Shown: positions 44,064 to 53,304, counted from the stretch's first letter. The stretch: 64,000 nt of DNA from Amycolatopsis japonica (GCF_000732925.1 NZ_CP008953.1:4898001-4962000), one strand, 5' to 3'. The notes: generated from the sequence alone by a model not told the origin. A program made the numbers and translations.

Positions 44064-45605
44064 CTATTCGTTGACCAGGCTGGTGCCGCCGGACATCTGG
44101 GCCAGCCGGAAGATCACGAACTCCGCCGGTTTGACCGGCGCGATGCCCACTTCGCAGATCACCTGGCCGAGATCGATCCCCTCGGCCGGGTTGGTCTCCC
44201 GGTCGCATTTCACGAAGAACGCTTCGTCGGGAGTGAGGCCGAACAGCGCGCCCTTGCGCCATTCCATCACCAGGAAAGCGCTGATCGTGCGCCGGATGCG
44301 GGCCCACAGCGCGTCGTCGTTCGGCTCGAACACGACCCACTGGGTGCCGTTGAGGATCGATTCCTCGAGGTAGTTGAACAGCCGCCGCACGTTGAGGTAG
44401 CGCCACGCCGGGTCGCTCGACAGCGTGCGCGCTCCCCAGATCCGGATCCCCTTGCCCGCGAAGGAGCGCACGCAGTTCACGCCGATCGGGTTGAGCAGTT
44501 CCTGCTCCGCCTTGGTCAGATGCGTTTCGAGCGCCAGCACGCCGCGGACGACCTCGTTCGCAGGTGCCTTGTGGACACCGCGGGTCGCGTCGGTGCGTGC
44601 CCACACCCCCGCCATGTATCCGCTCGGCGGCACGTAGGTGTTGGTCCCGCTGGCGGCGTCGAGCACCTGCACCCACGGGTAGTACAACGCCGCGTACTTC
44701 GAGTCGTACCCGGCCTGGTCCATCCGCCAGGAGCGGACCTCCTGCGGGTTGAGCCCGGGTGGCGGGTCGACGATCGCCATCCGGTCGCCCATCAGCTCGC
44801 AGTGCGCGATCATCGCCAGCTGCACGGCCTTGACGCCGTCGAGGTCGATCAGGTCGCGCTGGTGGGCGGCCATCAGGTCCGGCACGGCGACCATGGTGAT
44901 CTCGTCGATCGCTTCCAGGCCACCGAAACCGGTGCGGTCGGCGACGTCGCCGACATAGTCGTCGGCCGCGATGCGCCGCGGGACGGGCGGGGGCTGCGGC
45001 GGTTCGGTGAGCACCGCGGTGCCACGGTCCGGCTTCGCCACCGCACCGCCGGTCGCGAGCTCCTCGATCGTGATGAAGCTGGACTTCTCGCGCACCAGTG
45101 TGACGACGTTTTCCTTGGTGCGCTTGGTGGTCACGTTGTGGGTCTCGACGACCTTGCCGTCCTTCTTGACGAGCACGGTGAACCGGTCGTCGCCGGGGTT
45201 CTCGCCGGTCGGTTCGGTGACCTCGACGGTGAGCTCTCCGGTCTGTCCACCACTCGTGAGCTCTTTCGCGACGAAACGGTAGCCGCCGAGCACGGCCTGG
45301 CGCGTCGCCGCCTTCGGTGCCGCACCGTTCTCCTGCCCTCGTGGACCGCCGATGCGGACGATGTAGCAGTTGGCACCGCCGTTGAGGAAATAGCCGTAGA
45401 CCGACTGGGCCAGATAGCAGCCTTCGACGAAATCGCCGAAGGTCTGGGTGAACTGGGTCCAGTTGGACACCAAGGTGGGCGTGTTGAAGGGGCCGTCCGC
45501 CGCGAAGCCGACGAAGGCGGCGACGGCCGTGCCCACACCCTCGATCGGCCGGGCGCCGGCCTCGATCTCCTCGACGTACACACCCGGCGTGAGATAGGTG
45601 GGCAT
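44064..45605 (-). CDS. Contractile sheath protein
   Basis: 513 residues from ATG 45605 (GGGGAGG upstream). N-terminus PTYLTPGVYVEEIEAGARPIEGV is the typical sheath start; later PPGLNPQEVRSWRMD and the C-terminal domain (GIRIWGARTLSSDPAWRYLNVRR, then VFEPNDDALWARIRR) match phage sheath and Afp/PVC sheath proteins. It heads the long operon that runs to 29172. Confidence 0.96.
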   Translation of the reverse strand: MPTYLTPGVYVEEIEAGARPIEGVGTAVAAFVGFAADGPFNTPTLVSNWTQFTQTFGDFVEGCYLAQSVYGYFLNGGANCYIVRIGGPRGQENGAAPKAATRQAVLGGYRFVAKELTSGGQTGELTVEVTEPTGENPGDDRFTVLVKKDGKVVETHNVTTKRTKENVVTLVREKSSFITIEELATGGAVAKPDRGTAVLTEPPQPPPVPRRIAADDYVGDVADRTGFGGLEAIDEITMVAVPDLMAAHQRDLIDLDGVKAVQLAMIAHCELMGDRMAIVDPPPGLNPQEVRSWRMDQAGYDSKYAALYYPWVQVLDAASGTNTYVPPSGYMAGVWARTDATRGVHKAPANEVVRGVLALETHLTKAEQELLNPIGVNCVRSFAGKGIRIWGARTLSSDPAWRYLNVRRLFNYLEESILNGTQWVVFEPNDDALWARIRRTISAFLVMEWRKGALFGLTPDEAFFVKCDRETNPAEGIDLGQVICEVGIAPVKPAEFVIFRLAQMSGGTSLVNE

Positions 45606-45706
45606 CCGTGCCTCCCCTTTTCGGTGCACTCGCTGACATCGGCGATGTTCCTGCGTGGACGTTCACGGCGGAACGACCGAGCGGATAGGTCGGCGGGAAC
45701 CAATCT

Positions 45707-45738
45707 CTGCCCGAAAAGGCAACTGCCCGTTCGGGCAG
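45707..45738. promoter_or_regulatory. eCIS palindrome, tandem pair, site 2
   Basis: A perfect palindrome CTGCCCGTTCGGGCAG (45723-45738) is immediately preceded by a degenerate copy CTGCCCGAAAAGGCAA (45707-45722), giving two sites 16 bp apart. They lie in the divergent region between the sheath start (45605) and the effector start (45795), so they can control both. Confidence 0.7.
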
Positions 45739-45794
45739 CGGGGCCCGCCCCTCCGGCTGTTGGCAATCGGCCCGCCGACGCCGAAAGTGAAGAC

Positions 45795-48700
45795 ATGCCG
45801 GCGGGCCGGGACAAGGTGACACAGGCTCCGGCCACGCCACCCGCGCGGCCGGTCAAGCCCGCGCGCCGTGCCACCCCGCCCGCGCTGCTGCGGCTGCAGG
45901 CCGCCGCGGGCAACGCGGCGGTGACCCGCCTCGTCGGTTTGCAGCGCAGCAGTTGCCCCGCTCCCCCGGTCGCGCCCGCCGGGGTGACGCCCGCGTCGGA
46001 CCCGAAGTTCGGGTCGCTCAAGAAGGACGTCAGCGGGCAGGCGAAGGCGGCCAAAGCGCATCCGCCCGCCTCCGCGGAGGTCAAGAAGGCGCAGGACGCC
46101 GCGGTCGCGCCCGCCGACGACAAGGAAGCCCAAGCCAAGGCGGCGCAGGCGGACAAGATGGCCGCCGCCAAACCGGCCGGATTCGACAAGGCCGCCTTCG
46201 TCGCCGCGGTGAACGCCGCCGTCGCCAAGCAGGCACCGCAGAATCTCGACGAGGCCGACAAGTTCGCCTCGTCCGGCAAGGCGGACCAGATCAAGTCCGA
46301 GGTGATGGGCAAGGTCACCAGCGGCAAGGACGCTTCCGCCAAGGACGTCACCGAGCGCACCAAAGAAGCGCCGGACACCAGCAGAGCGACGGAAAAACCG
46401 GTGAAACCGCTGCCGGAAACCCCTCCGCCGCCCACGTTGTCCCCGCCGGACGCCCGCAAGGCCACCCCGGACAAGGCGCCGCCCGCCCAAACCGACCTTC
46501 GCGCCGACCAATGCGAAACCCACGGCAAGATGGCCGAGGCAGGCGTCACCGACCAGCAGCTGGCGCAGTCCAACGAACCCGAGTTCACCGGCGCGCTCGC
46601 GGCGAAACAAGAAGGCGAACAGCACACCGCGTCGGCACCCGCGGCGGTCCGCGAGTCGGAGGCGGGCCGGCTGGCCGCCGTCACGGGCGCGGCGCAGGCG
46701 TCCGGCCAGGCCGCGATGGCGGGGATGACCGGCGCACGGTCGTCGTCCGGGCAACGCGGGCAGGCGGCGAAGTCGGCCACGAAGGCCAAGGACGAGCAGG
46801 ACCGGGCGCGGATCACCGCGGAGATCAAGGCGATCTTCGAGGAGACCAAGACGAAGGTCGAGGGTGTCCTCGGCGCGCTCGACGAACAGGTGGCCAAACG
46901 GTTCGAGACCGGCGAAGCGGCGGCGAAGGCCGCGTTCACCGCCGATCACCAGGCCCGGATGAAGAAGTACAAGGACGAACGCTACGACGGCGTCACCGGC
47001 GCGGCCCGCTGGAGCTACGACCTGTTCGCCGGCCTGCCCGCCGAGGCGAACAACCTCTTCCTCGAGGCCAAGAAGGTCTACGAGTCGAAGATGCAGGGCG
47101 TCATCGGCGAGATCGCCGATTTCGTCGGCCAACAGCTGACCGAAGCGAAACGGCTGATCGCGGAAGGCCGTGAGCGCGTGCGGCAGAAGGTCGACTCGCA
47201 GTCCCCCGCTCTGCGCAAGATCGCGGGCGAGGCCGCCAAGGAGTTCGGCGGCCAGTTCGACGAACTCGAGAACTCCGTCGACGAGAAACAGCAGTCGCTG
47301 GTCGAGGATCTGGCACAGAAGTACAGCGAAGCCCGCAACGCCGTCGACGAGGAGATCAAGGCGCTGCAGGCGGAGAACAAAGGCCTGTGGGACAAGGCGA
47401 AGGAGGCGATCGGCGGCGCGATCGACACGATCCTCAAGCTGAAGGACATGCTGCTGAGCGTGCTGGCGCGGGCGGCGAACGCGGTCGGCCTGATCATCGC
47501 CAAACCGATCGAGTTCCTCGGCAACCTGGTCAACGCGGTCAAGACCGGCGTCATGAACTTCGGCGCGAACATCGTGCAGCACCTCAAGGACGGCCTGAAG
47601 GCCTGGCTGCTCGGAAACCTGGCCAGCGCGGGCATCGAGATCCCGGAAACGCTGGACGCCAAGGGCATCCTGAAGATGATCATGTCGCTCCTCGGCCTCA
47701 CCTGGGCGAGCGTCCGCGCGCGGATTCTCCGCTTCATCCCGGAACCCGTGCTCGCCAAACTGGAGCAGACGTTCGAAGTGGTCAAGATCCTGATCACCGA
47801 AGGCGTGCCGGGGCTCTGGCGCTGGGTGATCGAGAAACTAGGCGACCTCAAGGAGCTTGTGCTCGGCCAGATCAAGGAGTTCGTGATCGAGAAGATCGTC
47901 AAGGCGGGCATCACCTGGATCATCTCGATGCTCAACCCGGCGGCCGCGTTCATCAAGGCCTGCAAGGCGATCTACGACATCGTCATGTTCTTCGTCGACA
48001 AGGCCGCCCAGATCAAGGAGTTCGTCTCGTCGGTGCTGGACTCGGTCGAGTCGATCGCCCGGGGCGGCGCGGGCGCGGTGGCCGGGCTGATCGAGCGCAC
48101 GCTGGCGAAGGCGCTGCCGATGGTGCTCGGATTCCTGGCGAGCCTGCTCGGGCTGGGCGGGATCTCGGAGAAGATCAAGTCGATCCTGGAGAAGGTCCAG
48201 GCCCCGGTCGGCAAGGTGATCGACACGGTGGTCGGGACGATCGTCAAGGCCGGGAAGAAGATCTGGTCGAAGGTCAAAGGCGCCGGACGCGACCTGAAGG
48301 ACAAGATCGTCAAGCTGCTCAGGCCCGAGCAGGACAGCCTGAACATGAACGGCGACGGCCACACGCTGATCGCCACTCCGACGCCGGACGGTGGCGTCGT
48401 CGAGATGGCCAGTACGCGGGGCAAGGTCTCGACCAAGGCCAAGAAAGCGATCGCGGATTTCACGAAGAAGAACATCACGCCCAAGCCGGGACAGATCGAC
48501 GCGCTCAACGAAATCGTCGCCTCCGCCGAGGCCGTCGAGAAACTGGTCAAGCAGGCAGGGAAAGAGGGGAAAGCGAAGACTCTGCTCGAATACAACGGAT
48601 TCCCCGGTGCGTTCCGCAGCTTGAAGAGCCTTATCGTCGCATACGCCAGGAAATACAAGGCCACGGATATCACAGCCGAGGTACTGGAGGGCGAACGACT

Positions 48701-49097
48701 CAAACTCGCGGGGGAGGTAGGAGCCGACCTGCAGACGATGGCGCACGCGGTACGCGATCACCTCGTCGCCACTCCGGTCGACGTCGACGCCGTCCTGACC
48801 GCCGCGGAAAGGAAGATACTCGAGAGAAAGCCGTTCCTGTGGCGCGCGAACTTCGGCAAAGCCATGGAGCGCGTCATGGCCGCCCGGATCGCCGCCTCGC
48901 CGAAGCTGCGCAAGTACTTGACCCACGTCGGCACCGCGGGCACGCCGGACTGGACGGGCAAGGACATCATCAAGGGCGCGAAGTACGACGTCACCACCGA
49001 CAATGAAGCAACGATCAAGAAGCACGAGGGTCGCTGGTGGTGGGACAAGAAGGTTGACATACTGATCAAGTACACCGCGCCCCCGGAGCCGAAGTGA
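45795..49097 (+). CDS. Putative eCIS effector with nuclease-like C-terminal tip
   Basis: 1100 residues from ATG 45795. Near residue 30 lies LLRLQAAAGNAAVTRLV, closely matching a motif in the DUF4157 protein. Residues 50-350 are Ala/Lys-rich and low complexity; 350-880 are long helices with coiled-coil character and amphipathic stretches (LIIAKPIEFLGNLVNAVKTG, PMVLGFLASLLGLGG). The last about 120 residues form a compact tip with FGKAMERVMAARIAASP, then GTPDWTGK (about 1051) and KYDVTTDNEATIKKH (about 1064), the pattern of PD-(D/E)xK restriction-type toxin domains. The tip and the next gene are visibly lower in GC. A GTGA overlap with a small gene suggests a toxin-immunity pair delivered by the CIS. 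Confidence 0.78.
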   Translation: MPAGRDKVTQAPATPPARPVKPARRATPPALLRLQAAAGNAAVTRLVGLQRSSCPAPPVAPAGVTPASDPKFGSLKKDVSGQAKAAKAHPPASAEVKKAQDAAVAPADDKEAQAKAAQADKMAAAKPAGFDKAAFVAAVNAAVAKQAPQNLDEADKFASSGKADQIKSEVMGKVTSGKDASAKDVTERTKEAPDTSRATEKPVKPLPETPPPPTLSPPDARKATPDKAPPAQTDLRADQCETHGKMAEAGVTDQQLAQSNEPEFTGALAAKQEGEQHTASAPAAVRESEAGRLAAVTGAAQASGQAAMAGMTGARSSSGQRGQAAKSATKAKDEQDRARITAEIKAIFEETKTKVEGVLGALDEQVAKRFETGEAAAKAAFTADHQARMKKYKDERYDGVTGAARWSYDLFAGLPAEANNLFLEAKKVYESKMQGVIGEIADFVGQQLTEAKRLIAEGRERVRQKVDSQSPALRKIAGEAAKEFGGQFDELENSVDEKQQSLVEDLAQKYSEARNAVDEEIKALQAENKGLWDKAKEAIGGAIDTILKLKDMLLSVLARAANAVGLIIAKPIEFLGNLVNAVKTGVMNFGANIVQHLKDGLKAWLLGNLASAGIEIPETLDAKGILKMIMSLLGLTWASVRARILRFIPEPVLAKLEQTFEVVKILITEGVPGLWRWVIEKLGDLKELVLGQIKEFVIEKIVKAGITWIISMLNPAAAFIKACKAIYDIVMFFVDKAAQIKEFVSSVLDSVESIARGGAGAVAGLIERTLAKALPMVLGFLASLLGLGGISEKIKSILEKVQAPVGKVIDTVVGTIVKAGKKIWSKVKGAGRDLKDKIVKLLRPEQDSLNMNGDGHTLIATPTPDGGVVEMASTRGKVSTKAKKAIADFTKKNITPKPGQIDALNEIVASAEAVEKLVKQAGKEGKAKTLLEYNGFPGAFRSLKSLIVAYARKYKATDITAEVLEGERLKLAGEVGADLQTMAHAVRDHLVATPVDVDAVLTAAERKILERKPFLWRANFGKAMERVMAARIAASPKLRKYLTHVGTAGTPDWTGKDIIKGAKYDVTTDNEATIKKHEGRWWWDKKVDILIKYTAPPEPK

Positions 49098-49792
49098 CCG
49101 CATTCAGCCGACAGACGTTCGCCGATCTCTATGACGAGGACTCCGGCGAAACCTATGAGGATCTCGAGTTCGTGAGATGCAAGTTCCGGAGTTGCGCCCT
49201 GTCGATGGCGCGCACCCCGGATACCAGGACCACGGTCCGCCGCGTCACGCTCCGCGACTGCGAATCCTCATGGTGTTTCGTCATGAGCCCGATCCTCGAG
49301 GAGGTGACGATCGATGGCCTCAAGTCGGGATCGAATCCTCTGTTCACTCAAGGGGCGCTGTTTCACCGGACGACGCTGACCGGGAAGTTCGACAGTGTCG
49401 TCATCTCGCCGCGCGCCGACCCCGTGACCTACCCCGACGCGAACGGGTCACTGTTCGACGAAGCACGCGAAGAGTTCTACTCGCGGATCGACTGGGCTCT
49501 CGACATCCGCCACGTCGAAGCCCGCAGCCTGGAGATCTACGACGTACCGGCCTCCCTCGTGCGCCGTGATCCCGAGACCCAAGCGGTGGTCCTCCGCGAA
49601 TCAGCCGCGCGCGAAGATGCCTGGCGCAGTTTGGATCTTGGAGAGACGTGGTGGCCCCAAGTTCTCGAGACCATGCTCGCGCAGAATTACGACCAAGCGA
49701 TTCTGGTGACCCCGCTGAGGGACCGTCACGCGGCCGCGTTCATCGACGGAATCCGCAAACTCCGAGCGGCAGGTGTCGCGGAGCCCACCTGA
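49094..49792 (+). CDS. Candidate immunity protein for the eCIS effector
   Basis: 232 residues; GTG 49094 overlaps the effector stop (GTGA). No known domain is recognised. The N-terminal half has a pattern of short strands with alternating small and hydrophobic residues (YEDLEFVRCKFRSCALSM, RRVTLRDCESSWCFVM, EEVTIDGL) like a pentapeptide-repeat or beta-helix fold; the C-terminal half is mixed alpha-beta (EFYSRIDWALDIRHVEA). Acidic overall, as expected for an inhibitor of a basic nuclease. Base composition is lower in GC than the flanking genes, consistent with exchange together with the toxin tip. It could instead be a chaperone for loading. Confidence 0.65.
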   Translation: MTAFSRQTFADLYDEDSGETYEDLEFVRCKFRSCALSMARTPDTRTTVRRVTLRDCESSWCFVMSPILEEVTIDGLKSGSNPLFTQGALFHRTTLTGKFDSVVISPRADPVTYPDANGSLFDEAREEFYSRIDWALDIRHVEARSLEIYDVPASLVRRDPETQAVVLRESAAREDAWRSLDLGETWWPQVLETMLAQNYDQAILVTPLRDRHAAAFIDGIRKLRAAGVAEPT

Positions 49793-49806
49793 TGTGAGCC
49801 ACGAAC

Positions 49807-50547
49807 CTACGAGGCCTCTTCTTCGGTTTCTTCCTCGCGCTGCACATACGTCTGCGCCATCTTCTCCTCTTCGCCTTCCTCGGCTTCAGGAGCTTCCTCG
49901 CGCTGAACAGCGGCGGAATCCTCGGCGGAATGCCCACCGTCCTCACAACGCTGAACGGCGGAGGCAGGCGCAGGAGCCGACATCAGGCGGTCCGCGTTCG
50001 CGACGGCTTCACGCTCGAACCGATCCGAGGGATCCGAAACCTTCACCCCGCCACCGGCGTCGGTCCCGTCCACCGGCCCGCTGCGTTGCTGGACGACATG
50101 GGTCAGCTCGTGCGCGAGCATGTGCTTGCCCGAATCCGAGCCGGGGTCGTACTTGTCCCGCTGGAACACGATGTTCGAACCCACCGTGTAGGCCTGCGCG
50201 TTGACGGATTTCGCCGAATCGTGGGCGGCGCCGTCGGTGTGCACCCGCACGTCGCCGAAGTCGTGCCCGAAGCGGCCCTCCATGTCCGTACGCGTCGCGG
50301 CGTCCAAAGGCGCGCCGCCGCCTGAGCCGACGACGTCGTGCACCGGCGAACGTTCCTCTTCGACCAGGGTGCTTACGCCCGCGTTTCCCACGGCACGCTG
50401 CAGATCGAGCAGGCCTGCGGGGCCGAGGACGTCGGTGCGCCCGGCCGCGGCGGCGCGGCCCAGAAGACCGCCCTCGTCCCGCTCTACCCGGTCGCCCTTC
50501 GGCCGCAGGCTCGGTTCAAGGTCGTTGTCGTGACTGTGCCCGCGCAT
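49807..50547 (-). CDS. DUF4157 eCIS core protein, metalloprotease-like
   Basis: 246 residues. N-terminal motif LLDLQRAVGNAGVSTLV (about 45-61), then the DUF4157 domain (MEGRFGHDFGDVRVHTDGAAHDSAKSVNAQAYTVG) with the zinc-protease-type HEXXH in LAHELTHVVQQR (about 143). The C-terminal tail carries VQR motifs (SAVQRCED, AAVQREEAP, TYVQREEE) in a Glu-rich segment. DUF4157 proteins are frequent eCIS cargo or maturation proteins. It faces the effector-immunity pair and has its own promoter with a perfect eCIS palindrome. Confidence 0.92.
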   Translation of the reverse strand: MRGHSHDNDLEPSLRPKGDRVERDEGGLLGRAAAAGRTDVLGPAGLLDLQRAVGNAGVSTLVEEERSPVHDVVGSGGGAPLDAATRTDMEGRFGHDFGDVRVHTDGAAHDSAKSVNAQAYTVGSNIVFQRDKYDPGSDSGKHMLAHELTHVVQQRSGPVDGTDAGGGVKVSDPSDRFEREAVANADRLMSAPAPASAVQRCEDGGHSAEDSAAVQREEAPEAEEGEEEKMAQTYVQREEETEEEAS

Positions 50548-50642
50548 GGTCCGCTCCCTCGGTCGCTACGCCGCCCGTCCAGCTTGCGCCGTCGCCGCGC
50601 CGCGCGCCAGGTTGCGGTGCGCGGCCGGAAGGGCGGCATCGG

Positions 50643-50658
50643 CTGCCCGAACGGGCAG
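50643..50658. promoter_or_regulatory. eCIS palindrome, site 3 (perfect)
   Basis: CTGCCCGAACGGGCAG, centred about 103 bases upstream of the DUF4157 start and 2 bases past the AAA ATPase stop. Confidence 0.7.
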
Positions 50659-50659
50659 G

Positions 50660-52648
50660 TCAGCCGTCGGTCACCATCGCCAGGTACGGTCCGAACTCGC
50701 GGTCAAGGCAGAGTCTGCCCAGCTTGCGATACTCCCGCGCGACCGCGCCGACCAGATCCGTCATCGCCACCGGGCGGCCGGCTTCGGCGGCCAGATAGGC
50801 ACCTGTGACCGCGGCCGAGCGGATGTGTCCGCCCGCCAGCTCGAAGGCCTCGGCGAGGAACCCGAGGTCCAGATCGTCGGCGCGGGGCATCCGTGCGCCG
50901 AGGCAGCGGTCCCACAGCTGACGCCGCAACTCGACGTCCGGCAACGGGAAGTCCACGATCACGTCCAGCCGCCGGGTGAACGCCTCGTCGAGGTTCGCTC
51001 GCAGGTTGGTGGCCAGTACGGCGATACCGTCGAAGGTTTCCATCCGCTGCAGCAGATACGCGCTCTCGATGTTCGCGTACCGGTCGTGTGCGTCGCGCAC
51101 CTCGGACCGTTTGCCGAAGATCGCGTCCGCCTCGTCGAACAGCAGCACACCGTTGACTCCGGCGGCCTCGGTGAAGATCCGTTCCAGGTTCTTCTCCGTC
51201 TCACCGACGTACTTGTCGACCACCGTCGCCAGGTTCACGGTGTAGAGATCCAGCCCCAGCGAGGCGGCGATGACCTCGGCGGACATGGTCTTTCCCGTCC
51301 CCGAATCCCCGGCGAAGAGCCCCGTCACACCCCGGCCGCGGCCACCGCCCGGCCGCATCCGCCACTCGTCGAGCACCTGGTCCCGGTAGCGTGCCCGCGC
51401 GGCCAGTTCGTCCAAAAGGGACAGCACGCCCGCGGGCAGCACGAGGTCGCTCCAGCCGACCACGGGTTCGATCCGCCGGGCGAGCCGCTGCAGGCCGGCC
51501 GCGTTCTGGCTCCGCGCGCCCGCACGCAGATGGGATGTCCGCACCGGCCCGCCGTCGGCCAGCGCCGTCACCGACGCCGCCTTCGCCGCGCGGGCGATCT
51601 GCCCCGGCCCCAGCACGAAATGCGCGGTCGCCTCCCCCGGATCGACGTCCGGAGCGAGCCCGCCGTCGAGATGGCTGCGCCAAAGATCCACCCGGCTCGC
51701 CGCGGACAAGGGGAAGGCGTCGAGCTGCAACGGCGGGATCGCGCTCCACCGGGGATCCCAGGCCCCGGTGCCGTGCACGACGAACGGGACCGCCGGATGA
51801 GCGAGCTTCTCCAGCCGCGGCGAGTCGTCGACCGGGCCCAGCACCAGCCCCGCACCACGCAGCAACGCCTCCCGCACGAGCGACCCGGTGAGCTCGCCGT
51901 GCCGGGATTCCGCCTGCCATCGTGCCGCGTCGACCACCAGCGCGGGATGGCCCGCCCCGGTCAGCGCCGCGACACCGAGTTCTTCGGCGCCGCCGCCGGG
52001 ATGCTCCCTGAGATAGACCAACCCGACCTGGCCTCTGATCGCCCGGATGAGCCGATCGGCACCGGCCACGTCGGTGCCCCTCGTGCCGAGGTGGGCGCAC
52101 CCGGCGAGTTCCGGGGCGAGCCGATCGTCGCCGAGCAGGTGGTTCACCACCCGGTCGGGCACCCGGAGCGTGCGTGACAGGAAGGGACGTTCCTCGTCCT
52201 CCATGGTGAGCAGGCCACAGGTGACCAGCGGGGCATCGGCGTCGAGCCGCGCACGGCCGGCGGCCGACGCTTCGGGGACGCCGCACAGGCGCAAGGCCAA
52301 GCCCGCAGTCGCCCGCCGCCGGGTCACGTCGTCGTTGAGGTAGCCGTAGAACTGCTCGAACCGGCTGTCGAGGTCGGGCGCGAGCGCGACGAGCAGCAGT
52401 TCGACGTCGACGCTGGTGAGTCCCGCGCGCTCCGCCAGGGGATACAGGCGGCCGCCCGGCACGGAGTCCGTGAACGGCGGGAACGGCTCCCGGTGGCCCT
52501 CCAGCAGGGCGTCGATCGTCTCGTTCGACAGGTACAGCCCGCGGAAGGGGTCGTCGGGGTTCGGGTCGGCGGCCCGGCGGCTCTCGACCGCGTCGCGGAT
52601 CCGCTGTTCGAGCCGCGCCAGCCGCTCGAACAGGTACTCCAGGCTCAT
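50660..52648 (-). CDS. AAA+ ATPase of the eCIS
   Basis: 662 residues; ATG 52648 overlaps the DUF4255 stop (ATGA). The N-terminal half is an eCIS-specific helical domain (TSVDVELLLVALAPDLDSRFEQFYGYLNDDVTRRR). The AAA+ core has Walker A AGDSGTGKTMSAEV (about 449), Walker B VLLFDEADAIFGKR (about 506) and the sensor LATNLRANLDEAFTRR. Equivalent to Afp15/Cis15, which acts in assembly or cargo loading. Confidence 0.95.
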   Translation of the reverse strand: MSLEYLFERLARLEQRIRDAVESRRAADPNPDDPFRGLYLSNETIDALLEGHREPFPPFTDSVPGGRLYPLAERAGLTSVDVELLLVALAPDLDSRFEQFYGYLNDDVTRRRATAGLALRLCGVPEASAAGRARLDADAPLVTCGLLTMEDEERPFLSRTLRVPDRVVNHLLGDDRLAPELAGCAHLGTRGTDVAGADRLIRAIRGQVGLVYLREHPGGGAEELGVAALTGAGHPALVVDAARWQAESRHGELTGSLVREALLRGAGLVLGPVDDSPRLEKLAHPAVPFVVHGTGAWDPRWSAIPPLQLDAFPLSAASRVDLWRSHLDGGLAPDVDPGEATAHFVLGPGQIARAAKAASVTALADGGPVRTSHLRAGARSQNAAGLQRLARRIEPVVGWSDLVLPAGVLSLLDELAARARYRDQVLDEWRMRPGGGRGRGVTGLFAGDSGTGKTMSAEVIAASLGLDLYTVNLATVVDKYVGETEKNLERIFTEAAGVNGVLLFDEADAIFGKRSEVRDAHDRYANIESAYLLQRMETFDGIAVLATNLRANLDEAFTRRLDVIVDFPLPDVELRRQLWDRCLGARMPRADDLDLGFLAEAFELAGGHIRSAAVTGAYLAAEAGRPVAMTDLVGAVAREYRKLGRLCLDREFGPYLAMVTDG

Positions 52649-53304
52649 CGGGACTTCCGGTGGGTGCGTGCCATCGCGACCCGGCGCTGCCCTTCGACCG
52701 CCCCGCTCTCCGCCACGTGGTGCCCGACCAGCTCACCGTCGTGGGCGTCGAGCTTCAGGCCTTCCTTCGGCGGCTGTTCGGCCGGGACCACCCGTCCACT
52801 GTGGACCGGCGCGGAGATGACGACGTCCAGCGACGGTTTCAGTTCGCCACCCAAAGCGGTCCAGACGTCGGCGAAGGCGCGATCCTCGGGCGGCGGCAAC
52901 GCGACCGTCATCGGCACCGGCAGGCCCATCTCGGCCAGCGACCCGGTGAGCGCCGACTCGGGGACGGCGTCGTGGGCGAGCAGGCCGAGCAACAGGTCGG
53001 ACAGCACGCGGTGCTCGTCCTCCGGCCGCTGCGTCCACGCGGTGACCAGATAGGACAGCTTGATGTGCCGGGGCGGCAGGTGCCGCGCTGAAACCTTGCC
53101 GAGCTGGTCGTACTCGTTGAGCAGGCCTCGTGAACGGCGTCGAAGGTCCTCGCGTACGTCGTAGAGGTAGACGTTCACCGTGGGGGCGTTGCGCCGCGCC
53201 GCCCATTCCTTGTTGGGCGCGTCGAACGCGACCTCGATCTCGCTGCCGCGCCGGGTCTCGCCGCGTACCAGCCGCCGCAGCGCCTCGTCGACCTCATGGA
53301 TCAC
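52645..53304 (-). CDS. DUF4255 tail-cap protein
   Basis: 219 residues from GTG 53304 (GGAGG 6 bases upstream). DUF4255 pattern: VIHEVDEALRRLVR, PTVNVYLYDVREDLRRR, LSYLVTAWTQRPEDEHRVLSDLL and ALGGELKPSLDVVISAPV. Equivalent to Afp16/Pvc16, which terminates sheath and tube at the far end. Promoter has an eCIS palindrome. Confidence 0.93.
   Translation of the reverse strand: MIHEVDEALRRLVRGETRRGSEIEVAFDAPNKEWAARRNAPTVNVYLYDVREDLRRRSRGLLNEYDQLGKVSARHLPPRHIKLSYLVTAWTQRPEDEHRVLSDLLLGLLAHDAVPESALTGSLAEMGLPVPMTVALPPPEDRAFADVWTALGGELKPSLDVVISAPVHSGRVVPAEQPPKEGLKLDAHDGELVGHHVAESGAVEGQRRVAMARTHRKSR

Noticed and set aside
43599-45794. Extension of the effector frame upstream over sheath and tube genes
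   Set aside because: Antisense to strongly supported sheath and tube genes; effector composition begins near 45795.
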